A DNA stretch of 64,000 nucleotides from Lampris incognitus (lineage: Eukaryota > Chordata > Actinopteri > Lampriformes > Lampridae), in contig NC_079214.1 in NCBI RefSeq assembly GCF_029633865.1, positions 26,844,224-26,908,223 of the forward strand, given 5' to 3'. Shown in pieces: positions 26,940-40,194 of this stretch (position 1 is the first letter of the stretch; every line of letters starts with the position of its first letter). Under the pieces are notes generated by a model. It saw only the letters and a program-made list of their open reading frames with translations, ran no database searches and was not told the origin of the DNA. Both the position numbers and the translations under genes were made by a program.

Positions 26940-27291
26940 GTTCTAAATGGACAAGCATGTGCTGGCTGTCCAACCAGACATAGTGGTGGTTGAAAAGAAG
27001 ACAGCAGTAGTGATAGATGTGGCAATCCTGGCTGACAGCAACGTCAGAAAGAAGGAGCACGAAAAGCTAGAGAAATATCAAGGGCTGAAGGAAGAACTGG
27101 AATGGATGTGGAAGGTGAAGTCTGAAGTGGTCCCAGTGGTAATAGGAGCACTAGGGGCTGTGACCCCCAGACAGGGAGAGTGGCTCCAGCAGATTCCAGG
27201 AACAACATCTGAGGTTTCTGTCCAGAAGAGTGCAGTCCTAGGAACAGCTAAGATACTGCACAGAACCCTCAGACCCCCAGGCCTCTGGTAG
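26940..27291 (+). pseudogene. LINE ORF C-terminal fragment (REL-endonuclease type suspected)
   Basis: An open frame of about 114 codons ends in a stop. It reads MDKHVLAVQPDIVVVEKK, then VVIDVAIL, a KKEHEKLEKYQGLKEELE block, and ends KSAVLGTAKILHRTL. I recognise this as the C-terminus of a widespread fish non-LTR retrotransposon. The PD...D(x)A pattern fits a restriction-like endonuclease domain of the Rex6/Dong kind, but that assignment is from memory. The 5' part and reverse transcriptase are missing. A CA microsatellite follows. Confidence 0.6.
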
Positions 27292-27310
27292 AGAACCCAA
27301 GCTTGAGGAA

Positions 27311-27342
27311 GACACACACACACACACACACACACAGACACA

Positions 27343-27392
<50 letters not shown>
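27311..27392. repeat. (CA)n microsatellite
   Basis: CA run interrupted by two CAGACA units, immediately after the LINE C-terminal fragment. Confidence 0.95.
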
Positions 27393-27395
<3 letters not shown>

Positions 27396-27539
27396 TTCCA
27401 TTTATAGAGAACTAAGAAAGACACCTCACAAGAAACAAACACCCCCCCCCCCAGGACCTAGAAAGCTTGTCTTTAACATTCTTGGTTTGGGGATTAACAA
27501 GCACAAATCGTGCAGACCCATGGCACACCTGTACTGCAC

Positions 27540-28138
27540 ATGTAGGTGCAGCAAGGCAGTGTTCAAAGAGAAAGGGGGCAACAGCAGACATCCTTCTCTT
27601 TATACACGCTTCCTCTGGGTCATTTGTTTAGTCACTTTCAAAACATGTCATACCACTGTTATGCCAATGATACTCAGATCTATTTTTCTGCCAAACCCAA
27701 TAACCTGAATAAACTGTCTTCCCTCCATGATTGCTTAGCTGCCACCAATGACTGGATGTCCCTATAATGTCCTCCATCTAGACCCCGACAAAACTGAAGT
27801 TCTCTTAATTGGTCCTGAGAACTTTGCCACTGCAGTTGATCAGTTTATTGGTCCACTTCATTCAGACCTGCCGCTAAAAATCTTGGTATCATCTTTGACC
27901 AGAATATGTCTTTTGATCACCATGTTACTAAGCTTGTCCAATCCTGTTTTGTTCTTCAGCTAAGAAATATTGCAAAAAATCGGAAATATTTTGTCTTTTA
28001 AGGATATCAAAACATTAATTCACACTTTCATTTTATCCCATTTAGATTATTGTAACTCCCTCTACACTGGCCTAAACCAAGCTACTTTAAATCGTCTACA
28101 GTTGGTTCAGAATGCAGCTGCTAGACTACTAACTAGAA
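27540..28138 (+). pseudogene. L2-like LINE reverse transcriptase fragment, 5' half of split copy
   Basis: Translated pieces in shifting frames match the C-terminal part of an L2-type reverse transcriptase: YANDTQIYFSAKP (the catalytic YADD box altered to YAND), LDPDKTEVLLIGPE, then DIKTLIHTFILSHLDYCNSLYTGLNQATLNRLQLVQNAAARLLTRT. Stops and frameshifts show it is dead. The copy is interrupted at 28139 by a hAT transposon and continues at 32068. Confidence 0.8.
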
Positions 28139-29642
28139 CAGGGGTCAGGAACCTTTTTGACTGGGAGAGCCATAAAAGCCAAATATTTCTAAATATATTT
28201 CATTGAGAGCCATATAGTATTTTTAACGTATAATAAATTAAATATGTCTTACTTTTAATGCGACTTCTGGTGCTGCATGGTTTTGCTGATGGCCTTGTAG
28301 TCTGGTTCATACGTGGTGAGGCTGAGCTTCATGCAGGCGTTGAGGCTTCCATCAGTTAAACGTGAGCGTAGGTTGGTCTTAATGTTCCTCATATGTGAGA
28401 ATGACTGCTCACATGCATATGTAGAGCCAAACATGGTCAATACGGCAATACTCACACGCTGCATTGTGTGGTATGTCACAGGAAGCTCGTTCCAAGTTTT
28501 AAGAATCAGCTGGTTTTCAGGTTGAAGATTTTTCATTTCTGTCCACTTGTGTTCCCTCGCCAGCTCTGCTCGCTGTCGCGCAAGACTTTCCAACTCTCCA
28601 TTAAGTGACTTGAACTTACTCATCCACATGTCTGATGCCTTCAGGTCAGCAACTTCCAGCTCAAAGTCTCCGATAGAGACCCCGGGGATGCATGTCAGGT
28701 CGATTTTGTCCACTGCACACTCATGTGGATGAGTGATGAACTTGAAAAGACCAGTGCGCGCACGAAATTCTCCAAAACGTGCTTTGAATGACTGCAGGAG
28801 ATTGGACGTAAAGCCAGCTAGCTGCTGGAGATCCAGATGTTGAGTGGAGTCACTTGCTAAGCATGCATCTCTAAATTGTTGCAGTCTTTCAAAGTGCAGA
28901 AGACGACCTGTTTCAATGTCCCTGAGAAAGACTTCCAGCTTGCTTTCAAATGCAAACACTGCTTGTTGAAGGGATGATATTGTATTTGCAATACCTTGCA
29001 TTTTCACATTGAGCTGGTTCAGATAGCCAGTTATGTCCACGAGATAGTGAAACTGCAGGAGCCAGTCAGTGTTGTCTAGCTCAGGATGCTTGACGCCTTT
29101 CATTTCAAGAAAAGTCCGGATTTCACTCAGGCAAGCTGCAAAACGGCTGAGCACCTTCCCCCTTGACGGCCAACGCACGTTGCTGTGTAAAAGCAGACCG
29201 GGATAATGATTCCCAACTTCTTCTAACAGAGCTTTAAACTGGCGATCATTTAAAGCTCGGGCAACAATAAAGTTGACCACTCGAATGACCAGCGACATCA
29301 CCTCACCAAGCTCCTGGCCACACGTCTGAGCGCAAAGCGCCTCCTGGTGCAGGATGCAATGAAAACTTAGGATGGCTCTCTTTTCATGTTCACGGAGAAG
29401 CGCTACAAATCCTTTGTTCTTCCCCAACATACAGGGTGCACCGTCAGTACAGACTGAAATAAGTTTATCCATCGGCAAACTCCATGAAAGACGTGAATAA
29501 ATCCTCTCCTCTTGTTGTCCCTTTCATTGGCAAAACAGCCAAGCTTTCCTCACGCAGTGTGTCACCTGCAGCATACCTGGCAATGATACTGCACTGAGAT
29601 AGATGGCTAACGTCTGTTGACTCATCTAACGCGAGAGAAAAG

Positions 29643-31224
29643 TACACTGCTCAAAAAAATAAAGGGAACACATAAGCAATGCGATGTAGCTCCAAGTCAA
29701 TCACACTTTTGAGATATCAACCTGTCCAGTTAGGAAGCAACACTGATTTGTGAATCAATTTCACCTGTTGGTAAATTGTCTAATTTCCACCAGGTGGAAA
29801 TTAGACAATTTGCAAGACAACCCCTATAAAAGGAATGGATTTGCAGGTGGTGGCCACAGACCATTTGCCTGTCCTCATCTTTTCTGGCCGATCTTTGGTT
29901 AGTTTTTCATTTTGCTAGTGCCCTCACCACTAGAGGTGGCATGAGGCGGTATCTGCAACCTACAGAAGTTGCTCAGGTAGTGCAGCTCATCCAGGATGGC
30001 ACATCAATGCATGCTGTGGCAAGAAGATTTGATGTGTCTCCCAGCACAGTGTCCAGAGCATGGAGGAGGTACCAGGAGACAGGCCAGTACACCAGGAGAC
30101 GTGGAGGGGGCCGCAGGAGGACAACAACCCCGCAGCAGGACTGCTATCTGGTCCTTTGTGCAAGGAGGAACAGGAGGAGCACTGCTGGAGCCCTACAAAA
30201 CGACCTTCAACAGGCCACTAATGTGCAGGTTTCTGCTCAAACAGTGAGAAACAGAATGCATGAGGATGGTATGAGGGCCCGGCGTCCACAGTTAGGGCCT
30301 GTGCTCACAGCCCAACACCGTGCAGCCCGATTGACCTTTGCCAGAGAACATCTTGGTTGGCAGATTCGCCATTGGTGCCCTGTGCTCCTCACAGATGAGA
30401 GCATGTTCACACTGAACACATGTGACAGACGTGAGAGAGTCTGGAGACGCTGTGGAGAACGTTCTGCTGCCTGCAACATCCTCCAGCATAACCGGTTTGG
30501 CGGTGGGTCAGTGATGGTCTGGGGAGGCATATCCTTGGAGGGCCGCACAGACCTCTACGTGCTAGCCAGAGGTACCATGACTGCCATTAGGTACCGGGAT
30601 GAGATCCTCAGACCCATTGTCAGACCATATGCTGGTGCAGTGGGCCCTGGGTTCCTGCTCATGCATGACAATGCTCGTCCTCATGTGGCCAGAGTGTGTC
30701 AGCAGTTCCTGTATGTCGAGGGCATTGATGCTATGGACTGGCCTGCACGTTCCCCAGACCTGAATCCAATCGAGCACCTCTGGGACATCATGTCTCGTAC
30801 CATCCGCCAACGCGATGTCGCACCACAGACCGTCCAGGAGTTGACCGATGCCCTGATCCAGGTCTGGGAGGAGATCCCTCAGGAGACCATCCGTCGTCTC
30901 ATCAGGAGCATGCCCAGACGTTGTAGGGAGTGCATACAGGCACGTGGAGGCCACACACACTACTGAGCCTCATTTTGAATCGTCTTGAAGAATTTCCACA
31001 GAAGTTGGATCAGCCTGTTCTCATTTTCCACTTTGATTTTGAGTATGATTCTGAATCCAGACCTTAATGGGCTAATGATTTTGATTTCCATTGATCATTC
31101 TTAGGTTATTTTGCTCTAAACACATTCCTCTGTCTAATAAATAAGGATTTTCAGCTGAAATATTTCATTCATCGAGGTCTATGTTGTGTTTTTAGGTGTT
31201 CCCTTTATTTTTTTGAGCAGTGTA
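29643..31224 (+). mobile_element. Tc1-like DNA transposon, copy 2, nested in hAT
   Basis: Same family as 14817-16400. Bounded by TA at 29643-29644 and 31223-31224, with the same inverted ends CACTGCTCAAAAAAATAAAG. A TATA box is at 29825-29832 and a 39-nt palindrome at 29773-29811. It is inserted on the opposite strand to the hAT transposase and interrupts that gene. Confidence 0.96.
29941..30966 (+). CDS. Tc1-family transposase, 341 aa, second copy
   Basis: Full-length and uninterrupted, differing from the copy at 15115 by about eight residues. The DD34E residues are all present ([26 protein letters not shown]). Two of the differences flank the first catalytic Asp (Phe to Leu before, Arg to Met after), another replaces Arg by Cys nearby, and Glu-Asp-Arg becomes Gln-Asp-Cys in the linker. 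These may reduce activity, but no stop is present. Confidence 0.95.
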   Translation: MRRYLQPTEVAQVVQLIQDGTSMHAVARRFDVSPSTVSRAWRRYQETGQYTRRRGGGRRRTTTPQQDCYLVLCARRNRRSTAGALQNDLQQATNVQVSAQTVRNRMHEDGMRARRPQLGPVLTAQHRAARLTFAREHLGWQIRHWCPVLLTDESMFTLNTCDRRERVWRRCGERSAACNILQHNRFGGGSVMVWGGISLEGRTDLYVLARGTMTAIRYRDEILRPIVRPYAGAVGPGFLLMHDNARPHVARVCQQFLYVEGIDAMDWPARSPDLNPIEHLWDIMSRTIRQRDVAPQTVQELTDALIQVWEEIPQETIRRLIRSMPRRCRECIQARGGHTHY

Positions 31225-32067
31225 TGTCCCGGCGTTTATGTCCTTAATTTGTGTTTCCTCGACTTGATTTGCTATCATGATGCTACGATCGTGCACAGTT
31301 CTTGCTGACAGGGACATGTCTTTTATTCGTTTGATTATCTTGTCTTTATTTGGGAAGTCATCAAACAGTTCACTGGCCACATCAAGCATGAATGTTTTGG
31401 CATACTCGCCATCTGTGAATGACTTTCCATTCCTTACTATTGCCAAAGCAGCCGCAAAGCTAGCGGAATTCCCGTCACCTTGCTTGGTCCACACACGTAG
31501 TTGCTGCTGACTCGTCTGCACTCTCCGCTGTAGCTCCTCGCATGCCCTTTTCCTGCTGGCCCCCGCTGGAGATTTCCATGCAAATGAAGCATGGTGCGTA
31601 TCGAAGTGCCGCTTTATCGATGCAATTTTATCATTGCATATTAGACATACCGCAGATCCATCCTGCTCTCTCCACAAATGCAAATTCCTCTGTGCACGCA
31701 GCCTGGAATGCACGGTAATCATCGTCTTTTTTTCTTTTCGCCATCTTTTCCGTTACAAGGGTTGAAGCGGATAAACTAGTTGGCTATCTGATAAAATTGA
31801 TTTCTTCACCTTTACAATGACCCGGACATGCTCGCGAGCCATTGGTTCCCGACCCGACCCGAGGGTGACCCGTGACCTGTGAAATTTATCTTCAAAACTA
31901 ATTTCTGTTTACTTTAAAATGACACAGTATTATTAAGAAATATCACAAGTATTTTAAAATCAGTTCCAAACTGTTTTTTAACTCAAAATTGTCTGGGAGC
32001 CATATGCCGTCACCGGAAGAGCCATATATGGCTCGCGAGCCATAGGTTCCCGACCGCTGAACTAGAA

Positions 32068-32590
32068 CTAGCTGTAGGTCCCATATTACCCCTAGTCTTG
32101 CATCCCTCCACTGGCTTCCCGTAAAACTCAAAATAATCTATAAGATCTTATTGATTACAATTAAAGAACTGCATGATCTTACGCCCAGTTACATTTCTGA
32201 TCTTCTCATTCCTCATTCCACTTCCGTACCACTCCAATCCTCAAACCTTGGTCTTTCGTCCATCCCTCACTTCGACTGCAAAACAAAAGGTGACCGCGCC
32301 TTTGCAGTTTTAGCCCCAAGCCTCTGGCATAATCTTCCCCATTCCATTAATTTTGCTGAATCTTTGGACTGTTTTAAGCGGCTTCTAAAAACCCATCTTT
32401 TCAGGCAAGCCTTTTTAGAGATCCCCATCCATGCCTTCTGTTTTGGTTCATTTTTAGCTTGGCCTGTTACTCCCTATGCCATGACTTATATTCAATTCAA
32501 TTTATTTTATGTATTTATTTGTATTTTGTGTATTGAGTGTAAAGCACTTTATAACTGTGTGTTTTTAAAAGTGCTACACAAATAACATTT
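32068..32590 (+). pseudogene. L2-like LINE fragment, 3' half of split copy
   Basis: Continues the fragment that stops at 28138: SLHWLPVKLKIIYKILLI, LHDLTPSYISDLLIPHS, GDRAFAVLAPSLWHNLPHS, then CFKRLLKTHLFRQAF and a stop. The tail TGTAAAGCACTTTATAACTG ending in AAATAACATTTTG is a typical L2 3' end. Not a host gene. Confidence 0.82.
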
Positions 32591-35044
<2,454 letters not shown>

Positions 35045-35053
35045 TAGTCCTAG

Positions 35054-35413
35054 GTAGGCGGCACGGTGGCACAGTGGTTAGCACGGTCACCTCACAGCAA
35101 GAAGGTCCTGGGTTTGAACCCTGAGTTTATCCAACCTTGGGGGTCATATCCCATGTCGTTCTCTGTGTGGAGTTTGCATGTTCTCCCCATGTCTGTGTGG
35201 GTTTCCTACGGGTGTTCCGGTTTCCTCCCACAGCCCAAAGACATGTAGAATCGGCCATACAAAATTGTCCATAGGTGTGACTGTGTCGGCCCTGTGATGG
35301 CCTGGCGGCCTGTCCAGGGTGTATCCCCACCTGCCGCCCAGTGACTGCTGGGATAGGCTCCAGCATCCCGCGACCCTGATTGGGATAAGCAGCTTGGATA
35401 ATGGATAGATGGA
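35054..35413 (+). mobile_element. DANA/mermaid-type tRNA-derived SINE with 9-bp TSD
   Basis: The tRNA-like head has GGCACAGTGGTTAGCACGG (A box) and GGGTTTGAACCCTG (B box). The body has the motifs GTGTGGAGTTTGCATGTTC and CCCACAGCCCAAAGACATG shared with zebrafish DANA, as known from the literature. The tail is GGATAATGGATAGATGG. The direct repeat tagtcctag at 35045-35053 and 35414-35422 marks the insertion. Confidence 0.9.
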
Positions 35414-35422
35414 TAGTCCTAG

Positions 35423-36328
35423 TTAGACCGGGCCCTCCAAAATCAACAATGTAATGATGACTAATAAAGGGCAACAGTAATCTGAATCTTCATCCGAAGA
35501 ACAATCCAAACACAAAAATCAATTCTTGCATGAGTGCTCTTCTCAGAAGAACTAAGCTAATAAACACCAGACGTGCAATTTAGCTGGAGTGTTTCCATAA
35601 TGACACTTTTATTCTTTCACTTGCAAACAGCATCTTGTCATTAGAAATGGATGAACATCTATGATGCTGATGCAAAACATCAGCGCCTATTGCTCCACGC
35701 ATGCAGCCTCTTGCCTGAGGCAAGCTAAAAGGAGAAGAAAGGAAAAGATTAGACTTCAGTAGTGCTTATTTTCCACATTGTGATTCAGTCTTCCAAGCAC
35801 TAATCATGTGACAGCTTGCATATATCTCCACTGTAACACAAATTCTGGATGTTTTCTAAAACAGAGTTGACCCTTTTTTTGAGACCATGGATGTTTCCAC
35901 AGCATGAGCTCATTTTAAAATACACCATTTTCCTACTCTACACCAGACAGAGAGACAGAAGCACGACCGATGTCTAATCGGTAACAGATGCAGGAGACAG
36001 TCACTGGAGCTCAGTCATAGTTTAAGTTAGATTGCATATCCAATCAAATGTTATTTGGCATAAGCTAGGCGTAATGTATTTTTCCACAGAATTCACAGGG
36101 GAGAGCACATGGCTTCACTTGGTAAGGCATTTTTCCACAAGAAGCAAACTTTTTTATGGAATCACTCGTATTCATCAGGGTTTATCCCTTGATGCCTTAT
36201 GGTTATTCATAAAGAGGTCCAGCCTGGTCTTTATCAAGGAAAATGAGTTCTGTATTTGAACCAACAATCAGTAAATTTGTATCTCATTTTACAGCTGCAG
36301 CATAACACAAATAATTGTTTGTGCATAT
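35423..36328. other. Non-coding stretch, no gene seen
   Basis: No repeat family or exon recognised. Confidence 0.55.
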
Positions 36329-36342
36329 GATAAATAGAAATG

Positions 36343-37426
36343 TCTTGATGCATGTTCAATAATCCAGGTAAGAAAATCAAAGAAAGTTGCGTCAGTTCAT
36401 CTGGATACAACGTTTATTGACAAATACATTTCATCAGCCAACTAAGTGACCTCTTCAGTCTAAACTGACTGCAGGTATCCTCAACCCTTATAAACAATAC
36501 AGTACAATACAGTGTCTAACGACCGAACCCAACGACCGGTTTCATATCCAAATATGGGTGTGACCATTGATCATGTGTACTATTCACAGATATTCACAGG
36601 ATTGTTGCATCAATTTTACAATGCTGTGATTGCAACAATCCCTAATCCTCTGTGATGGCCACTTTTCTGATACTCAAAGTCGCTTTACAATAAACGGGGT
36701 GAAACAAGACGACAGATAAACATAACACAGACATACAGGGGTGGATGGGAAGGGGGGCTACGAGAGGGAGAAGCGGCAGCCACACACGACACCAGCAGTA
36801 CTCTCCGACTTGGACAGATACAAAAGGGAAAGAAAAACAAACATCATAAATCACAGATGAAGTCTGAAGAGGTGAGTCCCGACCAATGACCTGAATGTGG
36901 GCAGTCCGCAGCAGTGTCCGATGCGCTTGGGGAAGGAGTTGAGGGAGGGGGCAGGTCAAACGCTCAGTCCCCAGCCTGTCCCAGACCAGAGGTGGGCGAG
37001 AGGATGGGGGGGGGCACCAGAAGGCAATGGAGAAAAAGTGTGTCTTGAGACAGGATTGGAAGATTGGGAGGGATTCTGAGTCTCTAATGATTTGGGGGAG
37101 TGAGTTCCAGAGCCTGAGAGCTGCCTTGGAGAACGCTCGGTCACCAAAGCCGCGGAGGTTGGACCTGGGGTAGAGAGAAGGGAGGCTGAGGTGGATCTGA
37201 GGGACCGAGAGGGTTGGTAGGGGGAGAGGAGACCGGTGAGGTATGGGGGAGCCAGTTTGTGAAGGGCTTTATAAGTAAGGATTTTGTAACTGATCCGGTG
37301 GGAGATGGGTAGCCAGTGGAGGTTTAAGTGACATCTTCCGTTTAGACTGAAGATGTCAGTTAGTTGAGTGATGAAACGTATCTGTCAATAAACGTTGTAT
37401 TCAGATGAACTGACTCAACTTTCTTT
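36343..37426. mobile_element. Penelope-type repeat with inverted ends and 14-bp TSD
   Basis: The direct repeat gataaatagaaatg lies at 36329-36342 and 37427-37440. Inside it, about 95-bp arms at 36378-36472 and 37338-37428 are inverted copies of a sequence containing TGATGAAACGTATCTGTC and CAATAAACGTTGTAT. I recognise the arms as a dispersed fish repeat probably derived from the termini of Penelope-like elements. The middle is another repeat, with GTGAAGGGCTTTATAAGTAAG, and has no ORF. The boundaries are secure; the family name is tentative. Confidence 0.6.
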
Positions 37427-37440
37427 GATAAATAGAAATG

Positions 37441-38984
37441 GAAAAAAGCAAGTTGCCGTTATAAATAATCACCTTCTCAGTGTTAGGCAGAGGTGAAGGT
37501 ATGGTTAGGTTTAAAAATGTGTTATCTTCAGCTTACTGACTGGTTTATTACCAGCAGAAAATGAGGGACTGTCAATGTTGACATTAGTCTGTGCCAGTCC
37601 TGCCATCAAAGTGCAGACTGAAAAAGTCTCAGCAGGAATATTCCTCTGGCTTCATCATGGACAACTAACCTGACATGAGCCCCCCCCCTCCCCCGTCTTT
37701 GTGGTCACTTCCTGTTTCATTCACACCCATTCCATCTTAGCTCAATGTAAATCAGTAGTCACCTCCGACCACCCAGGCAGAGGTATTTTTAGCAAGTCGT
37801 CAGTGCACCAACAAGTGGCAGCACCAAACCTTGTGTAAGCATGCAGAGAGCAGGGCAAAATAAGACAGATAGCTGCTTCAGGGGACACTGAGAAGCACAA
37901 TTTCCCCATCCTGTATCTGCACCATCTCTCTTCTCTTCTCTCCTCTCCTCTCCTGAGATGTAGCAAAGCCAAGAATAGCTATGCTCTAAACAGACCGAGA
38001 CAAATGGGACTGTGTCTGCAGAGAAGCACATCTTGTACAAAACTGCCTAATGTGAAAGTACAACGCTGGAGGTTTTTTTTTTGCATCCACATAAAATGCA
38101 AATGACAATGGCATCAAATCTCTGAAGATTTTACCCACCTGTTCTTCTTTCCATCTTCTCTAGCAATCTTCCCTGATAAACATATTTTATAGGACGTATG
38201 CTACATACAAAGGAGTGTTTTGATAATGTTCTCTTAGGTGCTGCATTACACAATATTGCCTCATACATAACGCTTATGAATCCTCGTGAAAAAGATAAAC
38301 AAAATCCTCGGTAATACATTCTCTCATACTCGTTCGTGTGGGTGACAGCCATTATCATGATAACTTAAGGCTGTTCACACTTGAGCAAACCCCAGTAGTT
38401 TGAGTCAGTGTTGGACTACAGTATAATGTCAGTGAAGGGATTATGCATGGTGGATTTTTTTTTTTGATTTTGTTTTTATGATTGTCTTCTCCAAACTGAA
38501 CAAGAATGTACGTGGCATGATGAATTTCATCGACAGTTACTCAGTGGGTGCTATATTTTAAATTACATAAAGTACTAAGGAGGGGACAGTGGAATGGAAA
38601 ACCATTGTTATTAATTGATTAACATTGTTTTGGCATGAAAGTGGATTTGATTTATGTGAGACAGCTGCCGGGCCCTCTGGGTAATTGAATGTGATTCCTC
38701 TACCACCATGGCAATGACTTCCGGGTGCTGTTGGATGCACGTTAGCTGTGGAAGATGTTCATAAAGACGGATTGATAATGAAATGCTTGTCTGTGTTTGT
38801 TTATCATTGTCGTTGCCTTCATTACGCCGAAACTATGAGAAAAATATATCGGTGGACAAGATTTCAGAAATTATGTAATTTTTTTTTTAAAGCTCAAAAA
38901 ATATATTATTAAATGGTCAAAAATCCAATTAAAAAAGAATCAGATGGTTTTCAATAAAAACTTCATGTTTTTTTTTTCCCCTTT
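37441..38984. other. Non-coding stretch, no gene seen
   Basis: No exon or known repeat recognised; a few homopolymer runs (37681, 38456). Confidence 0.55.
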
Positions 38985-38998
38985 GGAACTGACAGCAC

Positions 38999-39446
<448 letters not shown>

Positions 39447-39460
39447 GGAACTGACAGCAC

Positions 39461-40175
39461 CACATCCATGGCAAATATATAGACAAACACCATAGTCCAA
39501 CAAGTGTTAATTTTCAATGAAGTTGGTGACAATTCATTCAATTGCAGCAGAAGTGATGCAGTAGAAGAAGCAACACATCATGCTTTAAAACAAAAAGGCA
39601 GCCGACAGAACAACAAACCATTAACAGGCCCACAGGCTTCTGCTATGAGTACATGTATAAATAACAAGTACTCAATTAATCAAGAGAAAATAATAAAATG
39701 AAAAGTATCACTGACGAAGGTAGTGGGTGGCTCGCACGACCATCTAATCCATCAGGATAGGAAACAACCATATCTTGGAGTCACAAACTGTGCAGCCAGT
39801 ATGTGCAAAACATGACATCAGAGCTACTTTATGTTCAGTCAAGTGTTGTCAGTGTTTTCAGGTTGCTAAGCCACTGTTGTCTAGCTACATTCTCAAACTA
39901 GGTCCTAGGTGCTTTATGTACCTCCACCATAGATGCCCATGTGAGTGTAGACTGTGCTTCACCTGAGAGCCGTTCATCATATACACAGTACATGGGCCTG
40001 CCCTGCATATTCATTTCATTTTGTCAAGTGAAACAGGCTGTATGGAGGGAAAATTCAAGCTGGGCAATATTTCACACAGGTGTGGAGTCTGTTAACCTTA
40101 CTGTTTGGGTTTTAGAGAAGAATGTATTTTTTCTGATGAGAGCCAACGCTTACACAAGATTTTTTTTGCATTCAG
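39461..40175. other. Region upstream of usp50-like gene
   Basis: No coding exon recognised. A good acceptor (TTTTTTTTGCATTCAG) ends at 40175, so an upstream non-coding exon may exist somewhere in or before this stretch. Confidence 0.4.
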
Positions 40176-40194
40176 ACTGAGGTGAGAGGCCGAG

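Larger units (their letters stand above)
28255..31722 (-). pseudogene. hAT transposase (ZBED/GTF2IRD2-like type), split by Tc1 and frameshifted
   Basis: The N-terminal part (31722 down to 31225) has a BED-type zinc finger, CLICNDKIASIKRHFDTHH, then a KSFTDGEYAKTFMLDVA block. The Tc1 copy then interrupts it. The middle resumes at about 29642 with YFSLALDESTDVSHLSQC (first catalytic Asp). A further frame change near 29465-29478 leads to LISVCTDGAPCMLGKN (second Asp) and on to the hAT dimerisation region CEQSFSHMRNIKTNLRSR near the C-terminus, ending at 28255. Frames before and after the Tc1 agree once the insert and one TA are discounted, so the Tc1 and one small indel are the only large lesions seen. 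Similar to the transposase ancestor of GTF2IRD2/ZBED proteins. Confidence 0.85.
28139..32059 (-). mobile_element. hAT transposon with 8-bp TSD, carrying a nested Tc1
   Basis: The ends are inverted: CAGGGGTCAGGAACC at the left and, on the complement of the right end, CAGCGGTCGGGAACC. The 8-base direct repeat aactagaa lies at 28131-28138 and 32060-32067, the hallmark of hAT insertion. Without the 1.58-kb nested Tc1 the element is about 2.34 kb. The transposase is on the minus strand. Subterminal copies of the motif GGCTCGCGAGCCAT occur near the right end. It interrupts an L2-like LINE in frame-neutral DNA. Confidence 0.93.

Noticed and set aside
36378-37428. Hammerhead ribozyme in the Penelope-type arms
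   Set aside because: The arms contain TGATGAAAC but not the full CTGATGA...GAAA core with proper stems; not enough to claim a ribozyme.
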